Shown here: positions 57,606 through 64,000 of the stretch, piece by piece
How positions within the stretch are numbered: the first letter of the stretch is position 1
Layout: each line of letters starts with the position of its first letter
Source: Pseudonocardia sp. HH130630-07
Lineage (GTDB): Bacteria; Actinomycetota; Actinomycetes; Mycobacteriales; Pseudonocardiaceae
Assembly: GCF_001698125.1 (NCBI RefSeq)
Contig: NZ_CP013854.1
Coordinates: 3,906,001 to 3,970,000, forward strand
Direction of reading: 5' to 3'
Length of the DNA stretch: 64,000 nucleotides
Program-made: the position numbers and the translations under genes
Notes under the pieces: model-generated
What the model was told of the DNA's origin: nothing
The model's database searches: none
Seen by the model: the letters and a program-made list of their open reading frames with translations, nothing else

Positions 57606-58691
57606 ATGCCTTCATCGTCGGAGCCGGCCGTGTCCGCGGCGTCGTCCGGGCAGGACGGGGCCCTTCCGCCCACCCGCACCGAGGTCGTCCTGCCGGGGCC
57701 CGTCGAGCCCGGCGGCCTGGTGGTGCGGACCGCGCCGCTGGCCGCGCCCGCCGCCGGGCGGGTCGTCGTCCGGCTCGACGCCGCCGGGGTGAGCTTCGCC
57801 GAGCAGCAGATGCGCCGCGGGAAGTACTACGACCAGCCGGCCTTCCCGTTCGTGCCGGGCTACGACCTGGTCGGCACCGTCGTCGCGCTCGGGGCGGACA
57901 CTCCGGCGGAGTTGCTGGGCCGACGGGTCGCCACGGTGTGCAAGACCGGTGCGTGGGCGAGTCACGTCACCGTCGACGCCGGTGACGTGCTGCCCGTTCC
58001 CGACGGCGTCGACGCCGCAGCCGCGGAGGCCGTGCTGGTCAACGGCATCACCGCCTGGCAGCTGCTGCACGAGCGGGCGGCGGTACCGGCGGGCGGGACG
58101 GTCGTCGTCCTCGGGGCCAACGGCGGCGTCGGTTCGCTGCTGGTGCAGCTCGCCCGGCACGAGGGGCTGCGGGTCATCGGCACCGCGGCGCCCCGGCACC
58201 ACGACCTGCTGCGCCGGCTGGGCGCCGAGCCGGTCGACTCGGGCGACCCCGCCCCGTACGACCGGCTCCGGCAGCTCGCCCCCGCCTGGGTCGACGCGGT
58301 GTTCGACCACGTCGGCGGGGACGGCATCCGGCGGTCGTGGAACCTGGTGCGCCGGGGCGGCGCGCTGGTCTCCTACGGCACGGCCGCGACGAAGGACGTC
58401 GTGGAGAACTCCCGGCTCCCCGTCCTGCGGCTGTTCGCGCGGCTGGGCCTGTGGAACGTCCTGCCGAACGGCCGCCGCGCCGGCTTCTACTCCTTCTGGG
58501 CCGGTCGTCGCGACATCGACCGCTTCCGCGCCCGCCTGCAGGAGGCGTTCGCGCAGGTCATGGCCCTGGTCGCCGACGGCGTGCTGCAGCCGCAGGTCGC
58601 GGCCCGGCTCCCGCTCAGCGAGGCGGGGCGGGCGCTCGCGCTCGCGGAGAGCCGGACCGTCGCCGGCAAGGTCGTCCTGCTCCCGGGCTGA
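57606..58691 (+). CDS. Medium-chain dehydrogenase/reductase, quinone-oxidoreductase-like
   Basis: 361 residues; ATG with AGGAG six bases upstream. GroES-like N-terminal domain with RLDAAGVSFAEQQMRRGKYY and PFVPGYDLVGTVVALG, no zinc ligands, then a Rossmann domain with VVLGANGGVGSLLVQLARHEG and FDHVGGDGIRRSW. NADP-dependent reductase of enones, quinones or similar electrophiles. It is divergent from TetR 56811-57527. Confidence 0.88.
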   Translation: MPSSSEPAVSAASSGQDGALPPTRTEVVLPGPVEPGGLVVRTAPLAAPAAGRVVVRLDAAGVSFAEQQMRRGKYYDQPAFPFVPGYDLVGTVVALGADTPAELLGRRVATVCKTGAWASHVTVDAGDVLPVPDGVDAAAAEAVLVNGITAWQLLHERAAVPAGGTVVVLGANGGVGSLLVQLARHEGLRVIGTAAPRHHDLLRRLGAEPVDSGDPAPYDRLRQLAPAWVDAVFDHVGGDGIRRSWNLVRRGGALVSYGTAATKDVVENSRLPVLRLFARLGLWNVLPNGRRAGFYSFWAGRRDIDRFRARLQEAFAQVMALVADGVLQPQVAARLPLSEAGRALALAESRTVAGKVVLLPG

Positions 58692-58711
58692 CGGCGGTGG
58701 CGTCGCGCCGC

Positions 58712-59278
58712 TCACGTCATCGCGCGCAGTCCACGGTCGGTGATCTCGATCAGCCACTCGAAGCTCTCGTCGACGTCGACGTCCAGCTGGAAGCCGTGGG
58801 CGGCCTGGATCGAGGCGAAGCCGTGGAACAGGCTGCGCACGGTGCGCATCGCGTGCACCATCTGGTCCTCCGGGACGGCGTAACCGCTCAGCAGGGCCGC
58901 GAACGAGTCCAGCTGCCGGGTGACCGCCGCGGCCATCGGATCGTCGGGGCCCTGCAGGCGCACCGCGGTGGTGGTGGCCCAGCGCCCGGAGTGGGCGACC
59001 ACGTAGTCGCGGTAGGAGCGCATCCCCGCGGCGAGGGCGTCCCGGCCGGAGCGCCCCCGGATCGCCGTACCCACCAGGTCGGCGACCTCGTTCGAGACCA
59101 GCACGGCGATCTCCCTGCGCAGTTCCTGCTGGCCCGCGACGTGCTTGTACAGCGACGGGGTGCGGACGCCGAGCCGCTGGGCCAGCTGCCCCATCGTCAT
59201 CGCGTCGGCCCCGATCTCGTCGGCCAGCGCGGCCCCCGCCGCCACGACGACGGCCGCGTCCAGACCCGCCCTAGCCAC
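58712..59278 (-). CDS. TetR-family regulator of the downstream-coupled hydrolase operon
   Basis: 188 residues; GTG overlaps the end of the alpha/beta hydrolase gene by eight bases. Helix-turn-helix DEIGADAMTMGQLAQRLGVR followed by TPSLYKHVAGQQEL, and a TetR_C_33 (WHG) domain with HSGRWATTTAV and SLFHGFASIQAAHGF. It is the second gene of an operon with the hydrolase; the tandem palindromes upstream of the hydrolase are its likely operators. Confidence 0.87.
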   Translation of the reverse strand: MARAGLDAAVVVAAGAALADEIGADAMTMGQLAQRLGVRTPSLYKHVAGQQELRREIAVLVSNEVADLVGTAIRGRSGRDALAAGMRSYRDYVVAHSGRWATTTAVRLQGPDDPMAAAVTRQLDSFAALLSGYAVPEDQMVHAMRTVRSLFHGFASIQAAHGFQLDVDVDESFEWLIEITDRGLRAMT

Positions 59279-60092
59279 CGATGGCCGCCAGGTGGGTGCG
59301 GACGGCCGCGACGACCTGCTCGGGGAACTGGACGTGCGGGTAGTGCCCGGCGCCCTCGATGATCTCGACCCGGCCGAGCCCGTCCGGCAGGGCGGCCACG
59401 ATCGCCGCGCCCTCGGCGCCCGGATCGACCCAGTCCGGGTCCAGCGAGCCCTCGATCACCAGGACCGGGCAGCGCACACCGGCCAGGTGCTCCCCGGCGT
59501 CGGCCGGGCTGGTGCGCAGCATCTGCTGCAGCGCGGCGGTCCGGCCCGGCTCGCGCAGCATCGCCTCGATCCGGTCGAGCCGCGACGACCAGTCCGCGGG
59601 CCGGGGGCCGGGGTAGGCGTGCTCGAGGTAGCGCCGCCACGCGGAGAGCCTGCCGAGCATGGCCCCGGCCAGGTTCCACACCCCGCGCCGGTACGGCCCG
59701 TGGAACAGGTCGGCGAACCGGAAGGACTGGGCCCGGGTGAACGGCGCGACCTGCACGAGTGCGGTCACGAGCCCGGGCTCGGTGGCGGCCGCGATGGTCA
59801 CGGCGCCACCGGAGATCGAGTGCCCGACGAGCACCGCGGGCCCACCGAGATGGCGGACGAGGGCGAGCAGGTCGCCCGCGATGGCCGTGCGGGAGTACTC
59901 GGGCCAGGTCGCGCTCGACTCCCCGGTGCCGCGCAGGTCGACCGCCGCGACCCGGTACCCGGCCTCGGCCAGCGCCGGGGCGACGAAGCGGTACGCCGCC
60001 CGGCTGTCGCCGATGCCGTGCGCGAGCACGACCAGCGGACCCGAGCCGGTGACCTCGTAGGCGAGCCTGCCGCCGTCGACGTCGAGATACAT
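59271..60092 (-). CDS. Alpha/beta hydrolase
   Basis: 273 residues; ATG with AAGGAG six bases upstream. Canonical fold: VVLAHGIGDSRAAYR oxyanion strand, VDLRGTGES, nucleophile Ser in LVGHSISGGAVTIA, Asp in VIEGSLDPDWV, and His in EGAGHYPHVQFPEQV. Epoxide hydrolase/haloperoxidase-like branch; substrate unknown. First gene of an operon with its TetR regulator. Confidence 0.87.
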   Translation of the reverse strand: MYLDVDGGRLAYEVTGSGPLVVLAHGIGDSRAAYRFVAPALAEAGYRVAAVDLRGTGESSATWPEYSRTAIAGDLLALVRHLGGPAVLVGHSISGGAVTIAAATEPGLVTALVQVAPFTRAQSFRFADLFHGPYRRGVWNLAGAMLGRLSAWRRYLEHAYPGPRPADWSSRLDRIEAMLREPGRTAALQQMLRTSPADAGEHLAGVRCPVLVIEGSLDPDWVDPGAEGAAIVAALPDGLGRVEIIEGAGHYPHVQFPEQVVAAVRTHLAAIGG

Positions 60093-60106
60093 GGGAACTC
60101 CTTCGA

Positions 60107-60142
60107 AGCTAACTGGATTAGCTAAAAGCTAACAGAGTTAGC
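60107..60142. promoter_or_regulatory. Tandem TetR operators upstream of the hydrolase operon
   Basis: AGCTAA-N5-TTAGCT (60107-60123) and GCTAAC-N3-GTTAGC (60128-60142) are perfect inverted repeats with related half-sites, centres 20 bases apart. The block is A+T-rich against the background and lies 15 bases upstream of the hydrolase start. Confidence 0.65.
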
Positions 60143-60186
60143 CGAGTCTGTCGACGCCACGTGGCCCGCCGCCGTGCTGCACCCGC

Positions 60187-61296
60187 TCAGGTGTGGACGC
60201 CGACGCGGTCGCGTCCGCGACGCTTCGCCACGAACAGCGCGGAGTCGGCGGCGCAGAACAGCTGCCCGTCGTCGGGCGTACCGGTCCGGGGGTACACCGT
60301 GGCGACGCCGACGGTGACCGTCACGCTCCCACCGCGACGGCCGGGGTGGCCGATGTCCAGCCGGCGGACGCGCCGCACGAGCTGCTCCGCGACGGCCCGC
60401 GCGTCGTCCGCTCCGATCCCCGGCAGCAGGACCACGAACTCCTCGCCGCCGTAGCGGGCGGGGACGCCGATCTCGCGGCACGGCCCCGAGCGGATCGCCG
60501 CCGCGATCGCGACGAGCACCCGATCCCCGCTCGCATGGCCGAGGGCGTCGTTGAAGTCCTTGAAGTGGTCGATGTCGACGACGAGCATGGACAGGGCCCG
60601 GCCGGTCGCAGCCGTCGCCGCCCACGTCCGGACCTGGGCCTGCGCCAGGCCCCGGCGGTTGAGGAGGCCGGTCAGCGGGTCCGTCGTCGCGGCGAGCTCG
60701 AGCTCCCGGGTGAGCCGCAGGACGCGCTCGATCCCGCGCAGACGCTCCTCGGTGACGTCCCGCCCGGCGGCGACGACGACGGGGCCGGCGGCCGACCGTC
60801 CCCGGTCGAGCCAGATGTGCACGTCCACCCAGCGCAGCGAGCCATCGGCGGTGGCGATCCAGCCCGAGTACGTGGTGCCCCGCAGCCCGGTGCGCCCCAC
60901 CTCGAGCGCCCGGTCGATGCGCCGTGTCTCGGCCGGGAGGGCGAACTCCCGCCATCCCCGGCGGACGACCTCGGCACCGCGGGAGGGGGCGACCGCGAGG
61001 ATCACCCCGTGCGGATCGATCGTGCAGGCGAACTGGTAGCCGTACCGGACGATCAGCCGGTCGAGGTCGCAGGCCGGTGGCTCCGGGCGCCGCCGGGCGG
61101 CGACGAGGGTCACGAGGCCGGCTCCGGCGGCCAGAGCGGCCACGATCGCCGATCCTGTGCACACGGCGCCGAGGGTGACCCCGCCCGGCGGGACCGGCAC
61201 CCGGCGGCCGCGGGTGCCGGGCGCCCGGCCCGTGCGGGAGCGGAGTCGTGCCACGGTCGTGCCGGATCGCCACGGCGACCCCGGGGCGGGCGTCAT
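60187..61296 (-). CDS. Membrane diguanylate cyclase (PAS-GGDEF)
   Basis: 369 residues; ATG overlaps the stop of the small gene before it (ATGA). A basic N-terminus, one membrane helix (about 40-66), a PAS-like domain (about 80-185; YGYQFACTIDPHGVILAV, GWIATADGSLRWVDVH), a short helix and a GGDEF domain (about 200-365). The active site is complete: metal Asp D241 in VVDIDHFKDFND and GGEEF at 283-287 in RYGGEEFVVLLPG. No RxxD inhibitory site precedes it. It should synthesise c-di-GMP without product inhibition. It is last in the operon with the quinone reductase, hydrolase and small protein. Confidence 0.87.
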   Translation of the reverse strand: MTPAPGSPWRSGTTVARLRSRTGRAPGTRGRRVPVPPGGVTLGAVCTGSAIVAALAAGAGLVTLVAARRRPEPPACDLDRLIVRYGYQFACTIDPHGVILAVAPSRGAEVVRRGWREFALPAETRRIDRALEVGRTGLRGTTYSGWIATADGSLRWVDVHIWLDRGRSAAGPVVVAAGRDVTEERLRGIERVLRLTRELELAATTDPLTGLLNRRGLAQAQVRTWAATAATGRALSMLVVDIDHFKDFNDALGHASGDRVLVAIAAAIRSGPCREIGVPARYGGEEFVVLLPGIGADDARAVAEQLVRRVRRLDIGHPGRRGGSVTVTVGVATVYPRTGTPDDGQLFCAADSALFVAKRRGRDRVGVHT

Positions 61297-61568
61297 CGGG
61301 CCGGCCGCCGGCCCCGGGACGTCCCGTCCGGCCGCCGCGGGGGAGGAGCGTCACCCGGTGCGTGGTGCACGGGACAGGCCGGGTCGTGCAACGGCGTCTC
61401 GGCGGCGCCGACCCGGTAGGCGGCGTTGCCGAGCACCGAGCAGCGGCACCCGATGCCGACGGCCGCGGCGCTCCCGGGCAACGGGCCGTCCCCGGGTACC
61501 GGATCGGGGCGGCCGGCCCGGTCGGCGTCGTCGAACCAGGCGTTCTCCGGTGGGCGGTGTCCCGTCAT
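61293..61568 (-). CDS. Small Cys-containing protein coupled to the diguanylate cyclase
   Basis: 91 residues; ATG with GGAG six bases upstream, 14 bases after the end of the hydrolase gene; the stop overlaps the cyclase ATG. Pro/Asp-rich N-terminus, a central GIGCRCSVLGNAAYRVGA with two Cys and a further PACPVHH. No signal peptide or known domain. The position and coupling make it likely to be real; function unknown. Confidence 0.6.
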   Translation of the reverse strand: MTGHRPPENAWFDDADRAGRPDPVPGDGPLPGSAAAVGIGCRCSVLGNAAYRVGAAETPLHDPACPVHHAPGDAPPPRRPDGTSRGRRPAR

Positions 61569-61582
61569 CGTTCGCTCCGGGA

Positions 61583-62434
61583 TCAGTCGTGGTGCCGGTA
61601 GTCGAGCGCGTCGTCGGTACACGCACCGCAGGCGTCGCCGGCGAACAGCCGCGCAGCCGTCGCGTCACCGGCGAGCTGGTAGCGGAACCACGCGGTGATC
61701 AGGCCGCGGAACCCCCCTCCGTCGGGCACCGGTTCCAGGTGCCCCGCGCCGCGCAGCTCGGCGTAGGCCGCCTCCACCCGTCGCGTGCGTTCGTAGAAGG
61801 GCCGCACGACGAGCTCCGGGACGACCACGACGTCGGCGCCGCCCGCCAGGTACAGCACCGGTCCCCGCAGCCGTTCGGGCAGGGCCACGGGGCCCGGCTG
61901 GACGGCGACGGTGGTCCGGACGAGCGGGTCGGAACCGGCGGTGATCGCGCCGGCGCCGCCCTGCGAGTGACCGGCTGCGCCGATCGCCGCGGTGTCCACC
62001 CGCTGCCGGTAGGGGCTCGCCGGGTCGCGGTCGGCGGCGACGAGCTCCCGCGCCCCGGCCAGCATGGCGACGCCGTCGTTCGCCTGCGTGGTGTTCGCGG
62101 CCGAGACGATGAACCCGTGCGAGGCCAGGTGCCGGAGCAGGCCGTCGTACACCCGCGGGACGGCGCCCGTGCCGTTGCCCCAGACGATCACCGGATGACG
62201 GGTCCCCGGTGCGCCGAGGTCGGCCGGTCGATAGACGGTGTGCAGCGCGCCGGGCTCCACGACCACGTCGTCGGGCCCCGGCCCGGACCACGGGGCGCCC
62301 GGGGGCCGTGCCGTCCCGGCGAGCCGGGTGCTCTCCGCTGCGCTGCTGCTCCCCGCGGCGCCGGCGGCCGGTGCCGCACCCAGGGCCGGCAGGGCGCACA
62401 CGGCGAGGACGAGGAGGAGGCGCAGTGCCGTCAC
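61583..62434 (-). CDS. Secreted alpha/beta hydrolase, cutinase/PET-hydrolase-like
   Basis: 283 residues; GTG overlaps the stop of the quinone reductase gene (GTGA). Signal peptide to about residue 26 (LLLVLAVCALPALGAAPAAG). Nucleophile Ser in AAGHSQGGAGAITAG, Asp in LAGGADVVVVPE and His in RGAGHLEPVPDGG; VYRPADLGAPGTRHPVIVWG and ASHGFIVSAANTTQANDG fit the chlorophyllase/PET-hydrolase-like group. A C-terminal Cys pair (GDACGACTDD) could form a disulfide. It should hydrolyse esters outside the cell. Confidence 0.84.
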   Translation of the reverse strand: MTALRLLLVLAVCALPALGAAPAAGAAGSSSAAESTRLAGTARPPGAPWSGPGPDDVVVEPGALHTVYRPADLGAPGTRHPVIVWGNGTGAVPRVYDGLLRHLASHGFIVSAANTTQANDGVAMLAGARELVAADRDPASPYRQRVDTAAIGAAGHSQGGAGAITAGSDPLVRTTVAVQPGPVALPERLRGPVLYLAGGADVVVVPELVVRPFYERTRRVEAAYAELRGAGHLEPVPDGGGFRGLITAWFRYQLAGDATAARLFAGDACGACTDDALDYRHHD

Positions 62435-63393
62435 GGCGCGACCTCCAGCACGAGCTTGCCGCGGGTGCGGTCGGTCTCGCCGAGCCGGTGGGCCTCGGCC
62501 GCCCGCTCCAGGGGGAGGCTGCGTTCGACCTCGACCCGCAGGCTCCCGAAGTCCACGATGCCGGCGATGGTGTCCAGCGCGGCGGCGTCCGGTTCGACGA
62601 GCAGCGGGCTGGTGCGCACACCCGCCCGTCCGGCCGCGGCGGCCAGCCGGTCGGAGACGCCACCCGGGACGGAGACGACGAGGCCGCCCGGCCGGGTCAC
62701 CGCCACCGAGCGCACGTCGGTGTCGTCGCGTGCGCCGACCAGGTCGATGACGACGTCGACGTCCCCGGTGACGTCCTCGAACCGCTGACGGCCGTAGTCG
62801 ATCGTCTCGGTCGCGCCGAGGTCCCGGAGCCAGGTGTGCCGGGACTCGCGCGCGGTCGCGACGACCTCGGCCCCGAGATGGGTGGCGAGCTGCACCGCCA
62901 GGTGCCCGACCCCGCCGGCCGCGGCGTGCACCAGCACGCGCTGTCCGCCGGTGACGTGCGCGGTGTCCGTGAGCGCCTGCCACGCCGTGAGCGCGGCGAG
63001 TGGCAGGGCGGCCGCCTCGACGTGGGAGAGCGAGATCGGCTTGCGGACGAACTGGCGCGACGGCGCCGTGACGAACTCGGCGTACCCGCCGGCCGGTCGC
63101 GGGAACCACGGCATGGCGTACACCTCGTCGCCGGGGGCGAGCGTGGTGACGCCGTAGCCGATCTCCTCGACGACGCCGGAGACGTCCCAGCCGAGGATCA
63201 GCGGCAGCGTCTGCAACCCCGCCACACCCTCGCCCGCACGGGTCTTCCAGTCCACCGGGTTGACCCCGGCGGCGTGCACCCGGACCAGCACCTCGGTCGG
63301 CCCCGGCTCGGGACGCGCCACCCGGCGTCCGGTCAGGACCTCGGGTCCACCGAACTCCTCGATGATGACGGCGCGCATCGTCTGTTCGTTCAT
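62431..63393 (-). CDS. NADP-dependent quinone oxidoreductase, zinc-free MDR
   Basis: 320 residues; ATG with a GAGAGAGA purine tract upstream. RAVIIEEFGGPEVL N-terminus, HAAGVNPVDWKTRAGEG, LGWDVSGVVEEIG, cofactor motif VLVHAAAGGVGHLAVQLATH and the C-terminal HRLGETDRTRGKLVLEV. Typical reductase of quinones and alpha,beta-unsaturated ketones. First gene of a four-gene operon running to the diguanylate cyclase; divergent from the GlxA-type regulator, which may control it. Confidence 0.88.
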   Translation of the reverse strand: MNEQTMRAVIIEEFGGPEVLTGRRVARPEPGPTEVLVRVHAAGVNPVDWKTRAGEGVAGLQTLPLILGWDVSGVVEEIGYGVTTLAPGDEVYAMPWFPRPAGGYAEFVTAPSRQFVRKPISLSHVEAAALPLAALTAWQALTDTAHVTGGQRVLVHAAAGGVGHLAVQLATHLGAEVVATARESRHTWLRDLGATETIDYGRQRFEDVTGDVDVVIDLVGARDDTDVRSVAVTRPGGLVVSVPGGVSDRLAAAAGRAGVRTSPLLVEPDAAALDTIAGIVDFGSLRVEVERSLPLERAAEAHRLGETDRTRGKLVLEVAP

Positions 63394-63517
63394 CGTGTCT
63401 CTCTCGTCTACGGCTCTCCGACGTCGCTCCGGACACAGCCCCGGGCGCGCCCCAGCATCGTGGGCGCCGTGACACGGCGTGAGTGGCCGGGGGGCCACCT
63501 GTCGTACGATTCCGGCC

Positions 63518-64000
63518 ATGCCGCACCGGGTCGCCGTACTCGCTCTGGACAGGGTCGTCCCGATGGACCTCGGGATCGCTGCACGGGTGCTCAACGAGGC
63601 GTACGACCCGGCCGGGGCGCGGCTGTACTCGGTCACGACCTGCTCCCTCGACGGGCGTCCGGTCCGCACGAACGAGGGCTTCCGCATCGTCGTCGACGAC
63701 GACGAGTCCCTCCTGGCCGAGGTGGACACCGTCGTGATCGCCACCCAGGAGCCCGACGAGCAGATGCTGACGACCGGTGAGCTACCCGCCGGGCTGGCCG
63801 CGGCCCTCGCCCGCATCGGGCCCGGCACCCGTCTGGTCAGCCTCTGCACCTCCGCGTTCCTGCTCGCGGCGGCCGGCCTCCTCGACGGGCTGCGGGCCAC
63901 CACCCACTGGTCGTTGTGCGAACGGTTCGGCGAGCTGTACCCCGGCGTCGACGTCGACCCGGACGTCCTGTTCGTCGACAACGGCCGCGTCCTGACCGCC
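63518..64000 (+). CDS. GlxA-family regulator, N-terminal DJ-1/PfpI domain (runs off the window)
   Basis: 161 codons visible. HRVAVLALDRVVPMDLGIAA opening, a beta-alpha fold with TCSLDGRPVRTNEGFRI, and the elbow Cys in LVSLCTSAFLLAAAGLLDG followed by RATTHWSLCERFGELYPGVD, all typical of GATase1-like AraC regulators; the AraC helix-turn-helix should lie outside the window. TACGAT (63505-63510) ends seven bases before the ATG and there is no ribosome binding site, so a leaderless start is likely. Divergent from the quinone reductase operon. Confidence 0.87.
   Translation, partial: MPHRVAVLALDRVVPMDLGIAARVLNEAYDPAGARLYSVTTCSLDGRPVRTNEGFRIVVDDDESLLAEVDTVVIATQEPDEQMLTTGELPAGLAAALARIGPGTRLVSLCTSAFLLAAAGLLDGLRATTHWSLCERFGELYPGVDVDPDVLFVDNGRVLTA

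Noticed and set aside
1..64000. tRNA, rRNA or CRISPR arrays
   Set aside because: No cloverleaf with a T-loop, no rRNA-like segment and no regularly spaced repeat array was recognised.

Overview
The window is about 73-75% G+C with near-saturated GC at third codon positions, many GTG and several TTG starts, abundant GTGA/ATGA stop-start overlaps, a SigC-type sigma factor, a MftD-like flavoenzyme, XRE-DUF5753/DUF6879 regulatory genes and many TetR regulators. This points to a filamentous or nocardioform actinomycete; Pseudonocardiales is the best guess, but the genus cannot be proved from the sequence alone.

Layout. 1-8.7 kb: the start of a disordered protein (cut by the window edge), a lipoprotein, a LytTR response regulator, an orphan MftD-like flavoenzyme, an SDR, and a SigC - DUF5134 - PepSY membrane-protein cluster that looks metal (copper) related. 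8.8-16.8 kb: kynureninase, a DegT aminotransferase divergent from a GMC oxidoreductase, a DICT protein with a dead GGDEF domain, a membrane-anchored serine beta-lactamase-like hydrolase, and an SMR transporter. 16.8-19.4 kb: a small island holding an XRE-DUF5753 regulator, DUF6879 and two small proteins, bracketed by 49-bp direct repeats that are copies of the 3' end of the next aminotransferase gene. 19.4-27 kb: aminotransferase, a frameshifted gamma-glutamyltransferase, a methyltransferase, a small membrane protein, and a kinase-fold protein translationally coupled to a polysaccharide flippase. 27-29.4 kb: DUF485-ActP acetate symporter pair. 30-37.4 kb: amino-sugar catabolic operon (SIS isomerase/deaminase, ROK kinase, PfkB kinase, class II aldolase, all joined by 4-bp overlaps), a second ROK kinase behind a leaderless 18-codon leader ORF, a secreted esterase, TetR and GntR regulators. 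37.5-38.8 kb: an IS110-family element with a long hairpin 5' of its transposase, where bridge RNAs are encoded in this family. 39-47.9 kb: MocR regulator and EamA exporter whose start codons overlap head to head, SulP transporter, CPBP protease, methyltransferase, OleA-type thiolase, a small secreted protein, and a secreted chitin-active AA10 LPMO. 48.2-56.1 kb: two 942-bp copies of one IS5-family element, inverted, enclosing a LAL-type LuxR regulator, a cupin, a TetR and two SDRs. 56-64 kb: a series of TetR-oxidoreductase/hydrolase pairs with visible palindromic operators, an active-looking diguanylate cyclase, a PETase-like hydrolase and the start of a GlxA-type regulator.

A theme is transcription from TANNNT boxes placed 6-7 bases before an ATG/GTG with no ribosome binding site. 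At least nine starts here fit leaderless transcripts, many of them regulators. No tRNA, rRNA or CRISPR array was seen.
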